Source: Clusia tigrina
Taxonomy: Eukaryota; Arthropoda; Insecta; Diptera; Clusiidae
DNA: 64,000 bases
Direction of reading: 5' to 3'
Assembly (NCBI GenBank): GCA_920105625.2
Contig: CAKKTE020000165.1
Location: 682,001-746,000 of the forward strand
Below are positions 36,460 through 48,957 of this stretch, piece by piece; position 1 is the first letter of the stretch, and the number at the start of each line of letters is the position of its first letter. The position numbers were made by a program, and so were the translations under genes. Under the pieces are notes generated by a model that ran no database searches, was not told the origin of the DNA, and saw nothing but the letters and a program-made list of their open reading frames with translations.

Positions 36460-37797
36460 GAGTACTTTATTGTTACAAAATTTCAAGGTTTTATGACGCT
36501 CCAGTAAAAAGTTACAAGCATTTGTATGTTGAAAACTTTGATAGGTGTAGGACGTACAGTATAGAAGTTAGGGCTATTTGAAGTTTTATCAGTGTTTGAT
36601 TTGGGACTCATGGGAAGCATAGCTTTGAGCGATAGCTTAAATTGACAAGAGGCTCGAGTACTTTATTGTTGCAAAATTTCAAGGTTTTATGACGCTCCAA
36701 TAAAAAGTTACAAACTTTGATAGGTGTAGGATACACCGTATAAAAGTTAGGGCCATTTGAAGTTTTATCAGTATTTGATTTGGGACTCAAGGGTAGCATA
36801 GCTTTGAGCTAGAGCTTAAATTGACAAGAGGCTCGAGTACTTTATTGTCACAAAATTTCAAGGTTTTATGACGCTCCAGTAAAAAGTTACGAGCATGTGT
36901 ATGTTGAAAACTTTGATAGGTGTAGGACGTACAGTATAGAAGTTAGGGCTATTTGAAGTTTTATCAGTGTTTGATTTGGGACTCACGGGAAGCATAGCTT
37001 TGAGCGATAGCTTAAATTGACAAGAGGCTCGAGTACTTTATTGTTGCAAAATTTCAAGGTTTTATGACGCTCCAGTAAAAAGTTACAAACTTTGATAGGT
37101 GTAGGATGCACCGTATAAAAGTTAAGGCCATTTGAAGTTTTATCAGTATTTGATTTGGGACTCAAGGGTAGCATAGCTTTGAGCGATTGCTTTAATTGAC
37201 AAGAGGCTCGAATACTTTATTGTTACAAAATTTCAAAGTTTTAGGACGATCCAGTAAAAAGTTACAAGCATTTGTATGTTGCAAACTTTGATAGGTGTAG
37301 GACGTACCGTATAGAATTTAGGGCCATTTGAAGTTTTATCAGTGTTTGATTTGGGACTCAAGGGTAACATAGCTTTGAGCGATAGCTTAAATTGACAAGA
37401 GGCTCGAGTACTTTATTGTTAGAAAATTGCAAGGTTTTATGACGCTCCAGTAAAAAGTTACAAGCATTTGTATGTTGTAAACTTTGATAGGTGTAGGACG
37501 TACCGTATACAAGTTAGGGCCATTTGAAGTTTTATCAGTGTTTCATTTGGGACTCAAGGGTAGCATAGCTTCGAGCGATAGCTTAAATTGACAAGAGACT
37601 CGAGTACTTTATTGTTACAAAATTTCAAGGTTTTATGACGCTCCAGTAAAAATTTACAAGCATTTGTATGTTGCAAACTTTGATAGGTGTAGGATGCACC
37701 GTATAGAAGTTAGGGCCATTTGAAGTTTTATCAATATTTGATTTGGGACTCAAGGGTATCATAGCTTTGAGCTAGAGCTTAAATTGACAAGAGGCTC
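36460..37797 (+). repeat. HOR-A copy 4, 1,338 bp
   Basis: The copy is directly tandem to copy 3 at exactly +1,338 bp with very few differences by eye. The g unit carries TATCAATATTTG and GGGTATCATAG, shared with copies 2 and 3 and absent from copy 1. That makes copies 2, 3 and 4 the closest relatives. Confidence 0.93.
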
Positions 37798-38723
37798 GAG
37801 TACTTTATTGTTACAAAATTTCAAGGTTTTATGACGCTCCAGTAAAAAGTTACAAGCATTTGTATGTTGAAAACTTTGATAGGTGTAGGACGTACAGTAC
37901 AGAAGTTAGGGCTATTTGAAGTTTTATCAGTGTTTGATTTGGGACTCATGGGAAGCATAGCTTTGAGCGATAGCTTAAATTGACAAGAGTCTCGAGTACT
38001 TTATTGTTGCAAAATTTCAAGGTTTTATGACGCTCCAATAAAAAGATACAAACTTTGATACACCATATAAAAGTTAGGACCATTTGAAGTTTTATCAGTA
38101 TTTGATTTGGGACTCAAGGGTAGCATAGCTTTGAGCTAGAGCTTAAATTGACAAGAGGCTCGAGTACTTTATTGTTACAAAATTTCAAGGTTTTATGACG
38201 CTCCAGTAAAAAGTTACAAGCATGTGTATGTTGAAAACTTTGATAGGTGTAGGACGTACAGTATAGAAGTTAGGGCTATTTGAAGTTTTATCAGTGTTTG
38301 ATTTGGGACTCATGGGAAGCATAGCTTTGAGCGATAGCTTAAATTGACAAGAGGCTCGAGTACTTTATTGTTGCAAAATTTCAAGGTTTTATGACGCTCC
38401 AGTAAAAAGTTACAAACTTTGATAGGTGTAGGATGCACCGTATAAAAGTTAGGGCCATTTGAAGTTTTATCAGTATTTGATTTGGGACTCAAGGGTAGCA
38501 TAGCTTTGAGCGATTGCTTAAATTGACAAGAGGCTCGATTACTTTATTGTTACAAAATTTCAAGGTTTTATGATGCTCCAGTAAAAAGTTTGTATGTTGG
38601 AGACTTTGATAGGTGTAGGACGTACCGTATAGAGGTTATGGCCATTTGAAGTTTTATCAGTGTTTGATGTGGGACTCAAGGGTAGCATAGCTTTGAGCGA
38701 TAGCTTAAATTACCAAGAGGCCC
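37798..38723 (+). repeat. HOR-A remnant and flanking monomers
   Basis: Types a and b follow HOR-A copy 4, but the b unit has the 11-bp TTTGATACACC deletion at about 38057. The HOR-A order then ends: a GCATGTGTATG a-type unit, a 179-bp unit (about 38358) and a 187-bp unit follow. The 187-bp unit reads GGAGACTTTG, a variant also found at about 40.37 and 42.57 kb. Confidence 0.82.
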
Positions 38724-39000
38724 GATTACTTTATTGTTACAAAATTTCAAGTTTTTATGACGCTCCAGTAAAAAGTTACAAGCATTTGTATGTTGCAAAC
38801 TTTAATAGGTGTAGGACGTACCGTATACAAGTTAGGGCCATTTGAAGTTTTATCAGTGTTTCATTTAGGACTCAAGCAAACTTTGATAGGTGTAGGATGC
38901 ACCATATAGAAGTTAGGGCCATTTGAAGTTTTATCAGTATTTGATTTGGGACTCAAGGGTAGCGTAGCTTTGAGCCAGAGCTTAAATTGACAAGCGGCTC
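38724..39000 (+). repeat. Composite monomer, 277 bp
   Basis: A CCCGATTAC-type unit runs to about base 153 (GGACTCAAG) and then continues at base 73 of the next unit (CAAACTTTGATAGG), at about 38874. This removes 115 bp across a unit boundary, including one CTCGAG site. The length of 277 equals 153 plus 124, which confirms the reading. Confidence 0.9.
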
Positions 39001-39185
39001 GAGTACTTTATTGTTACAAAATTTCAAGGTCCAGTAAAAAGTTACAAGCATTTGTATGTTGAAAACTTTGATAGGTGTAGGACGTACAGTATAGAAGTTA
39101 GGGCTATTTGAAGTTTTATCAGTGTTTGATTTGGGACTCATGGGAAGCATACCTTTGAGCGATAGCTTAAATGGACAAGAGGCTC
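39001..39185 (+). repeat. Monomer with private 11-bp deletion (185 bp)
   Basis: TTTCAAGGT is joined to CCAGTAAAAAG at about 39030, so TTTATGACGCT is missing. I saw this deletion nowhere else. It sits directly beside the 277-bp composite unit, which makes 38.7-39.2 kb the most disturbed spot in the window. Confidence 0.9.
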
Positions 39186-39926
39186 GAGTACTTTATTGTT
39201 GCAAAATTTCAAGGTTTTATGACGCTCCAGTAAAAAGTTACAAACTTTGATAGGTGTAGGATGCACCGTATAAAAGTTAGGGCCATTTGAAGTTTTATCA
39301 GTATTTGATTTGGGACTCAAGGGTAGCATAGCTTTGAGCGATTGCTTAAATTGACAAGAGGCTCGAGTACTTTATTGTTACAAAATTTCAAGGTTTTATG
39401 ATGCTCCAGTAAAAAGTTTGTATGTTGGAAATTTTGATAGGTGTAGGACGTACCGTATAGAAGTTATGGCCATTTGAAGTTTTATCAGTGTTTGATTTGG
39501 GACTCAAGGGTAGCATAGCTTTGAGCGATAGCTTAAATTGACAAGAGGCTCGAGTACTTTATTGTTACAAAATTTCAAGGTTTTATGACGCTCCAGTAAA
39601 AAGTTACAAGCATTTGTATGTTGAAAACTTTGATAGGTGTAGGACGTACAGTATAGAAGTTAGGGCTATTTGAAGTTTTATCAGTGTTTGATTTGGGACT
39701 CATGGGAAGCATAGCTTTGAGCGATAGCTTAAATTGACAAGAGGCTCGAGTACTTTATTGTTGCAAAATTTCAAGGTTTTATGACGCTTCAGTAAAAAGT
39801 TACAAACTTTGATAGGTGTAGGATACACCGTATAAAAGTTAGGGCCATTTGAAGTTTTATCAGTATTTGATTTGGGACTCAAGGGTAGCATAGCTTTGAG
39901 CTAGAGCTTAAATTGACAAGAGGCTC
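39186..39926 (+). repeat. Ordinary monomers, 179-187-196-179 order
   Basis: A 179-bp unit, a 187-bp unit, an a-type unit and a further 179-bp unit with GACGCTTCAG lead up to the 2.2-kb duplication. The order 179 then 187 is the same as elsewhere. No feature other than satellite is seen. Confidence 0.8.
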
Positions 39927-42132
39927 GAGTACTTTATTGTTACAAAATTTCAAGGTTTTATGACGCTCCAGTAAAAAGTTACAAGCATGTGTATGTTGAA
40001 AACTTTGATAGGTGTAGGACGTACAGTATAGAAGTTAGGGCTATTAGAAGTTTTATCAGTGTTTGATTTGGGACTCATGGGAAGCATAGCTTTGAGCGAT
40101 AGCTTAAATTGACAAGAGGCTCGAGTACTTTATTGTTGCAAAATTTCAAGGTTTTATGACGCTCCAGTCAAAAGTTACAAACTTTGATAGGTGTAGGATG
40201 CACCGTATAAAAGTTAGGGCCATTTGAAGTTTTATCAGTATTTGATTTGGGACTCAAGGGTAGCATAGCTTTGAGCGATTGCTTAAATTGACAAGAGGCT
40301 CGAGTACTTTATTGTTACAAAATTTCAAGGTTTTATGATGCTCCAGTAAAAAGTTTGTATGTTGGAGACTTTGTTAGGTGTAGGACGTACCGTATAGAAG
40401 TTATGGCCATTTGAAGTTTTATCAGTGTTTGATTTGGGACTCAAGGGTAGCATAGCTTTGAGCGATAGCTTAAATTGACAAGAGGCTCGAGTACTTTATT
40501 GTTACAAAATTTCAAGGTTTTATGACGCTCCAGTAAAAAGTTACAAGCATTTGTATGTTGAAAATTTTGATAGGTGTAGGACGTACAGTATAGAAGTTAG
40601 GGTCATTTGAAGTTTTATTAGTGTTTGATTTGGGACTCAAGGGAAGCATAGCTTTGAGCGATTGCTTTAATTGACAAGAGGCTCGAGTACTTTATTGTTA
40701 AAAAATTTCAAAGTTTTAGGACGCTCCAATAAAAAGTTACAAGCATTTTATGTTGCAAACTTTGATAGGTGTAGGACGTACCGTATAGAAGTTAGGGCCA
40801 TTTGAAGTTTTATCAGTGTTTGATTTGGGACTCAAGGGTAACATAGCTTTGAGCGATTGCTTAAATTGACAAGAGGCTCGAGTACTTTATTGTTACAAAA
40901 TTTCAAGGTTTTATGACGCTCCAGTAAAAAGTTACAAGCATTTGTATGTTGCAAACTTTGATAGGATTAGGACGTACCGTATAGATGTTAGGGCCATTTG
41001 AAGTTTTATCAGTGTTTGATTTGGGACTCAACGGTAGCATAGCTTTGAGCGATAGCTTAAATTACCAAGAGGCTCGAGTACCTTATTGTTACAAAATTTC
41101 AAGGTTTTATGATGCTCCAGTAAAAAGTTACAAGCATTTGTATGTTGCAATATTTGATAGTTGTAGGACGTACCGTATAGAAGTTAGGGCCATTTGAAGT
41201 TTTATCAGTGTTTGATTAGGGACTCAAGGGTAGCATAGCTTTGAGCGATAGCTTAAATTGACAAGAGGCTCGAGTACTTTACTGTTACAAAATTTCAAGG
41301 TTTTATGACGCTCAAGTAAAAAGCTACAAGCATTTGTATGTTGCAAACTTTGATAGGTGTAGGACGTACCCTAAAAAAAGTTAGGGCCATTTGAAGTTTT
41401 ATCAGTGTTTGATTTGGGACTCAAGGGTAGCATAGCTTTGAGCGATAGCTTAAATTGACAAGAGGCTCGAGTAATTTATTGTTACAAGATTTCAAGGTTT
41501 TATGACGCTCCAGTAAAAAGTTACAAGCATTTGTATGTTGCAAACTTTGATAGGTGTTGGACGTACCGTATAGAAGTTAGGGCCATTTGAAGTTTTAGCA
41601 GTGTTTGATTTGGGACTCAAGGGTAGCATAGCTTTGAGCGATTGCTTTAATTGACAAGAGGCTCGAGTACTTTATTTTTACAAAATTTCAAGGTTTTAGG
41701 ACGCTAGCATTGAGCGATAGTTTAAATTACCAAGAGGCCCGATTACTTTATTGTTACAAAATTTCAAGTTTTTATGACGCTCCAGTAAAAAGTTACAAGC
41801 ATTTGTATGTTGCAAACTTTGATAGGTGTAGGACCTACCGTACACAAGTTAGGGCCATTTGAAGTTTTATCAGTGTTTCATTTGGGACTCAAGGGTAGCA
41901 TAGCTTTGAGCGATAGCTTAAATTGATAAGAGACTCGAGTACTTTATTGTTACAAAATTTCAAGGTTTTATGACGCTCCAGTAAAAAGTTACAAGCATTT
42001 GTATGTTGCAAACTTTGATAGGTGTAGGATGCGCCGTATAGAAGTTAGGGCCATTTGAAGTTTTATCAGTATTTGATTTGGGACTCAAGGGTACCATAGC
42101 TTTGAGCTAGAGCTTAAATTGACAAGAGGCTC
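39927..42132 (+). repeat. Tandem duplication C, left copy (2,206 bp)
   Basis: The copy runs from a unit with GCATGTGTATG and GGGCTATTAGAAG to one with GGGTACCATAG. It includes GATGTTAGGGCC (a T that creates an ATG), two CTCAAGTAAAAAGC units, CCCTAAAAAAAG, and the 76-bp remnant at 41665. All of these recur in the right copy. It has one monomer more than the right copy (40685-40879 is separate from 40880-41075). Confidence 0.9.
41665..41740 (+). repeat. Monomer remnant, 76 bp
   Basis: GGACGC is joined to TAGCATTGAGCGATAG, so about 120 bp of the unit's centre are missing, including the whole CATTTGAAGTTTTATCAG block. The identical remnant lies at 43676-43751, exactly 2,011 bp downstream. The deletion is therefore older than the tandem duplication. 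Confidence 0.9.
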
Positions 42133-44143
42133 GAGTACTTTATTGTTACAAAATCTCAAGGTTTTATGACGCTCCAGTAAAAAGTTACAAGCATGTGTAT
42201 GTTGAAAACTTTGATAGGTGTAGGACGTACAGTATAGAAGTTAGGGCTATTAGAAGTTTTATCAGTGTTTGATTTGGGACTCATGGGAAGCATAGCTTTG
42301 AGCGATAGCTTAAATTGACAAGAGGCTCGAGTACTTTATTGTTGCAAAATTTCAAGGTTTTATGACGCTCCAGTCAAAAGTTACAAACTTTGATAGGTGT
42401 AGGATGCACCGTATAAAAGTTAGGGCCATTTGAAGTTTTATCAGTATTTGATTTGGGACTCAAGGGTAGCATAGCTTTGAGCGATTGCTTAAATTGACAA
42501 GAGGCTCGAGTACTTTATTGTTACAAAATTTCAAGGTTTTATGATGCTCCAGTAAAAAGTTTGTATGTTGGAGACTTTGTTAGGTGTAGGACGTACCGTA
42601 TAGAAGTTATGGCCATTTGAAGTTTTATCAGTGTTTGATTTGGGACTCAAGGGTAGCATAGCTTTGAGCGATAGCTTAAATTGACAAGAGGCTCGAGTAC
42701 TTTATTGTTACAAAATTTCAAGGTTTTATGACGCTCCAGTAAAAAGTTACAAGCATTTGTATGTTGAAAATTTTGATAGGTGTAGGACGTACAGTATAGA
42801 AGTTAGGGTCATTTGAAGTTTTATTAGTGTTTGATTTGGGACTCAAGGGAAGCATAGCTTTGAGCGATTGCTTTAATTGACAAGAGGCTCGAGTACTTTA
42901 TTGTTAAAAAATTTCAAAGTTTTATGACGCTCCAGTAAAAAGTTACAAGCATTTGTATGTTGCAAACTTTGATAGGATTAGGACGTACCGTATAGATGTT
43001 AGGGCCATTTGAAGTTTTATCAGTGTTTGATTTGGGACTCAACGGTAGCATAGCTTTGAGCGATAGCTTAAATTACCAAGAGGCTCGAGTACCTTATTGT
43101 TACAAAATTTCAAGGTTTTATGATGCTCCAGTAAAAAGTTACAAGCATTTGTATGTTGCAATATTTGATAGTTGTAGGACGTACCGTATAGAAGTTAGGG
43201 CCATTTGAAGTTTTATCAGTGTTTGATTAGGGACTCAAGGGTAGCATAGCTTTGAGCGATAGCTTAAATTGACAAGAGGCTCGAGTACTTTACTGTTACA
43301 AAATTTCAAGGTTTTATGACGCTCAAGTAAAAAGCTACAAGCATTTGTATGTTGCAAACTTTGATAGGTGTAGGACGTACCCTAAAAAAAGTTAGGGCCA
43401 TTTGAAGTTTTATCAGTGTTTGATTTGGGACTCAAGGGTAGCATAGCTTTGAGCGATAGCTTAAATTGACAAGAGGCTCGAGTAATTTATTGTTACAAGA
43501 TTTCAAGGTTTTATGACGCTCCAGTAAAAAGTTACAAGCATTTGTATGTTGCAAACTTTGATAGGTGTTGGACGTACCGTATAGAAGTTAGGGCCATTTG
43601 AAGTTTTAGCAGTGTTTGATTTGGGACTCAAGGGTAGCATAGCTTTGAGCGATTGCTTTAATTGACAAGAGGCTCGAGTACTTTATTTTTACAAAATTTC
43701 AAGGTTTTAGGACGCTAGCATTGAGCGATAGTTTAAATTACCAAGAGGCCCGATTACTTTATTGTTACAAAATTTCAAGTTTTTATGACGCTCCAGTAAA
43801 AAGTTACAAGCATTTGTATGTTGCAAACTTTGATAGGTGTAGGACCTACCGTACACAAGTTAGGGCCATTTGAAGTTTTATCAGTGTTTCATTTGGGACT
43901 CAAGGGTAGCATAGCTTTGAGCGATAGCTTAAATTGATAAGAGACTCGAGTACTTTATTGTTACAAAATTTCAAGGTTTTATGACGCTCCAGTAAAAAGT
44001 TACAAGCATTTGTATGTTGCAAACTTTGATAGGTGTAGGATGCGCCGTATAGAAGTTAGGGCCATTTGAAGTTTTATCAGTATTTGATTTGGGACTCAAG
44101 GGTACCATAGCTTTGAGCTAGAGCTTAAACTGACAAGAGGTTC
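42133..44143 (+). repeat. Tandem duplication C, right copy (2,011 bp)
   Basis: This is the second copy, starting at +2,206 bp and shortened by one 195-bp unit. The unit 42891-43086 is a hybrid: its left end (TTGTTAAAAAATTTC) matches 40685 and its right end (GGATTAGGACGTACC, GATGTTAGGG) matches 40880. After the hybrid the offset is 2,011 bp throughout. Confidence 0.92.
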
Positions 44144-46648
44144 GAGTACTTTATTGTTATAAAATTTCAAGGTTTTATGACGCTCCAGTAAAAAGTTACA
44201 AGCACTTGTATGTTGAAAACTTTGATAGGTGTAGGACGTACAGTCTAGAAGTTAGGGCTATTTGAAGTTTTATCAGTGTTTGATTTGGGACTCATGGGAA
44301 GCAGAGCTTTGAGCGATAGCTTAAATTGACAAGAGACTCGAGTACTTTATTGTTGCAAAATTTCAAGGTTTTATGACGCTTCAGTAAAAAGTTACAAACT
44401 TTGATAGGTGTAGGATGCACCGTATAAAAGTTAGGGCCATTTCAAGTTTTATCAGTATTTGATTTGGGACTCAAGGGTAGCATAGCTTTGAGCGATAGTT
44501 TAAATTGACAAGAGGCTCGAGTAATTTATAGTTACAAGATATCAAGGTTTTATGACGCTCCAGTAAAAAGTTACAAGCATTTGTATGTTGCAAACTTTGA
44601 TAGGTGTTGGACGTACCGTATAGATGTTAGGGCCATTTGAAGTTTTAGCAATGTTTGATTTGGGACTCAAGGGAAGCATAGCTTTGAGCGATTGCTTTAA
44701 TTGACAAGAAGCTCGAGTACTTTATTTTTACAAAATTTCAAGGTTTTAGGACGCTCCAGTAAAAAGTTACAAGCATTTGTATGTTGCAAACTTTGATAGG
44801 TGTAGGACGTACAGTATAGGAGTTAGGGCCATTTGAAGTTTTATCAGTGTTTGATTTGGGACTCAAGGGTAACATAGCTTTGAGCGATAGCTTAAATTGA
44901 CAAGAGGCTCGAGTACTTTATTGTTAGAAAATTGCAAGGTTTTATGACGCTGCAATAAAAAGTTACAAGCATTTGTATGTTGCAAACTTTGATAGGTGTA
45001 GGATGCACCGTATAAAAGTTAGGGCAATTTGAAGTTTTATCAGTGTTTGATTTGGGACTCAAGGGTAGCATAGCTTTGAGCGATAGTTTAAATTGACAAG
45101 AGGCTCGAGTACTTTATTGTTACAAAATTTCAAGGTTTTATGACGCTCCAGTAAAAAGTTACAAGCATTTGTATGTTGTAAACTTTGATAGGTACAGGAC
45201 GTACCGTATAGAAGTTAGGGCCATTTGAAGTTTCAACAGTGTTTGATTTGGGACTCAAGGGTAGCATAGCTTTGAGCGATAGCTTAAATTACCAAGAGGC
45301 CCGATTACTATATTGTTACTAAATTTCAGGTTTTTATGACGCTCCAGTAAAAAGTTACAAGCATTTGTATGTTGAAAACTTTGATAGGTGTAGGACGTAC
45401 AGTATAGAAGTTAGGGCTATTTGAAGTTTTATCAGTGTTTGATTTGGGACTCATGGTAAGCATAGCTTTGAGCGATAGGTTAAATTGACAAGAGACTCGA
45501 GTACTTTATTGTTACAAAATTTCAAGGTTTTATGACGCTCCAGTAAAAAGTTACAAGCATTTGTATGTTGAAAACTTTGATAGGTGTAGGACGTACAGTC
45601 TAGAAGTTAGGGCTATTTGAAGTTTTATCAGTGTTTGATTTGGGACTCATGGGAAGCATAGCTTTGAGCGATAGCTTAAATTGACAAGAGACTCGAGTAC
45701 TTTATTGTTGCAAAATTTCAAGGTTTTATGACGCTTCAGTAAAAAGTTACAAACTTTGATAGGTGTAGGATGCACCGTATAAAAGTTAGGGCCATGTGAA
45801 TTTTTATCAGTATTTGATTTGGGACTCAAGGGTAGCATAGCTTTGAGCGATTGCTTAAATTGACAAGAGGCTCGATTACTTTATTGTTACAAAATTTCAA
45901 GGTTTTATGATGCTCCAGTAAAAAGTTTGTATGTTGGAAACTTTGATAGGTGTAGTTCGTACCGTATAGAAGTTATGGCCATTTGAAGTTTTATCAGTGT
46001 TTGACTTGGGACTCAAGGGTAGCATAGCTTTGATCGATAGCTTAAATTGACAAGAGGCTCGAGTACTTTATTGTCACAAAATTTCAAGGTTTTATGATGC
46101 TCCAGTAAAAAGTTACAAGCATTTGTATGTTGCAAAATTTGATAGTTGTAGGACGTACCGTATAGAAGTTAGGGCCATTTGAAATTTTATCAGTGTTTGA
46201 TTAGGGACTCAAGGGTAGCATAGCTTTGAGCGATAGCTTAAATTGACAAGTGGCTCGAGTACTTTATTGTTACAAAATTTCAAGGTTTTATGACGCTCCA
46301 GTAAAAAGTTACAAGTATTTGTATGTTGCAAACTTTGATAGGAATAGGACGTACCGTATAGAAGTTAGCGCCATTTGAAGTTTTATCAGTGTTTGATTTG
46401 GGACTCAACGGTAGCATAGCTTTGAGCGATAGCTTAAATTACCAAGAGGCTCGAGTACCTTATTGTTACAAAATTTCAAGGTTTTATGATGCTCCAGTAA
46501 AAAGTTACAAGCATTTGTATGTTGCCAAATTTGATAGTTGTAGGACGTACCGTATAAAAGTTAGGGCCATTTCAAGTTTTATCAGTATTTGATTTGGGAC
46601 TCAAGGGTAGCATAGCTTTGAGCGATTGCTTAAACTGACAAGAGGTTC
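44144..46648 (+). repeat. Tandem duplication D, left copy (2,505 bp)
   Basis: The segment recurs downstream with private markers: TTAAACTGACAAGAGGTTCG, TTGTTATAAAATTTC, GCACTTGTATG, GGGAAGCAGAGC, ACAGTCTAGAAG and GTGTAGTTCGTACC. The last unit is mosaic, switching at about 46553 from a TTGCCAAATTTG unit to a CCATTTCAAG unit, which marks the duplication joint. Confidence 0.88.
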
Positions 46649-48957
46649 GAGTACTTTATTGTTATAAAATTTCAAGGTTTTATGACGCTCCAGTAAAAAG
46701 TTACAAGCACTTGTATGTTGAAAACTTTGATAGGTGTAGGACGTACAGTCTAGAAGTTAGGGCTATTTGAAGTTTTATCAGTGTTTGATTTGGGACTCAT
46801 GGGAAGCAGAGCTTTGTGCGATAGCTTAAATTGACAAGAGACTCGATTACTTTATTGTTGCAAAATTTCAAGGTTTTATGACGCTTCAGTAAAAAGTTAC
46901 AAACTTTGATAGGTGTAGGATGCACCGTATAAAAGTTAGGGCCATTTCAAGTTTTATCAGTATTTGATTTGGGACTCAAGGGTAGCATAGCTTTGAGCGA
47001 TTGCTTAAATTGACAAGAGGCTCGAGTACTTTATTGTTACAAAATTTCAAGGTTTTAGGACGCTCCAGTAAAAAGTTACAAGCATTTGTATGTTGCAAAC
47101 TTTGATAGGTGTAGGACGTACAGTATAGGAGTTAGGGCCATTTGAAGTTTTATCAGTGTTTGATTTGGGACTCAAGGGTAACATAGCTTTGAGCGATAGC
47201 TTAAATTGACAAGAGGCTCGAGTACTTTATTGTTAGAAAATTGCAAGGTTTTATGACGCTGCAGTAAAAAGTTACAAGCATTTGTATGTTGCAAACTTTG
47301 ATAGGTGTAGGATGCACCGTATAAAAGTTAGGGCAATTTGAAGTTTTATCAGTGTTTGATTTGGGACTCAAGGGTAGCATAGCTTTGAGCGATAGTTTAA
47401 ATTGACAAGAGGCTCGAGTACTTTATTGTTACAAAATTTCAAGGTTTTATGACGCTCCAGTAAAAAGTTACAAGCATTTGTATGTTGTAAACTTTGATAG
47501 GTACAGGACGTACCGTATAGAAGTTAGGGCCATTTGAAGTTTCAATAGTGTTTGATTTGGGACTCAAGGGTAGCATAGTTTTGAGCGATAGCTTAAATTA
47601 CCAAGAGGCCCGATTACTATATTGTTACAAAATTTCAGGTTTTTATGACGCTCCAGTAAAAAGTTACAAGCATTTGTATGTTGAAAACTTTGATAGGTGT
47701 AGGACGTACAGTATAGAAGTTAGGGCTATTTGAAGTTTTATCAGTGTTTGATTTGGGACTCATGGTAAGCATAGCTTTGAGCGATAGGTTAAATTGACAA
47801 GAGACTCGAGTACTTTATTGTTACAAAATTTCAAGGTTTTATGACGCTCCAGTAAAAAGTTACAAGCATTTGTATGTTGAAAACTTTGATAGGTGTAGGA
47901 CGTACAGTCTAGAAGTTAGGGCTATTTGAAGTTTTATCAGTGTTTGATTTGGGACTCATGGGAAGCATAGCTTTGAGCGATAGCTTAAATTGACAAGAGA
48001 CTCGAGTACTTTATTGTTGCAAAATTTCAAGGTTTTATGACGCTTCAGTAAAAAGTTACAAACTTTGATAGGTGTAGGATGCACCGTATAAAAGTTAGGG
48101 CCATGTGAAGTTTTATCAGTATTTGATTTGGGACTCAAGGGTAGCATAGCTTTGAGCGATTGCTTAAATTGACAAGAGGCTCGATTACTTTATTGTTACA
48201 AAATTTCAAGGTTTTATGATGCTCCAGTAAAAAGTTTGTATGTTGGAAACTTTGATAGGTGTAGTTCGTACCGTATAGAAGTTATGGCCATTTGAAGTTT
48301 TATCAGTGTTTGACTTGGGACTCAAGGGTAGCATAGCTTTGATCGATAGCTTAAATTGACAAGAGGCTCGAGTACTTTATTGTCACAAAATTTCAAGGTT
48401 TTATGATGCTCCAGTAAAAAGTTACAAGCATTTGTATGTTGCAAAATTTGATAGTTGTAGGACGTACCGTATAGAAGTTAGGGCCATTTGAAATTTTATC
48501 AGTGTTTGATTAGGGACTCAAGGGTAGCATAGCTTTGAGCGATAGCTTAAATTGACAAGTGGCTCGAGTACTTTATTGTTACAAAATTTCAAGGTTTTAT
48601 GACGCTCCAGTAAAAAGTTACAAGTATTTGTATGTTGCAAACTTTGATAGGAATAGGACGTACCGTATAGAAGTTAGCGCCATTTGAAGTTTTATCAGTG
48701 TTTGATTTGGGACTCAACGGTAGCATAGCTTTGAGCGATAGCTTAAATTACCAAGAGGCTCGAGTACCTTATTGTTACAAAATTTCAAGGTTTTATGATG
48801 CTCCAGTAAAAAGTTACAAGCATTTGTATGTTGCCAAATTTGATAGTTGTAGGACGTACCGTATAGAAGTTAGGGCCATTTGAAGTTTTATCAGTGTTTG
48901 ATTAGGGACTCAAGCGAAGCATAGCTTTGAGCGATTGCTTTAATTGACAAGAAGCTC
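46649..48957 (+). repeat. Tandem duplication D, right copy (2,309 bp)
   Basis: The copy starts at +2,505 bp and ends at +2,309 bp relative to the left copy. The 196-bp difference is a single unit present at about 44.5-44.7 kb (GAGTAATTTATAGTTAC) and absent at about 47.0 kb. All private markers of the left copy are kept in order. Confidence 0.88.
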
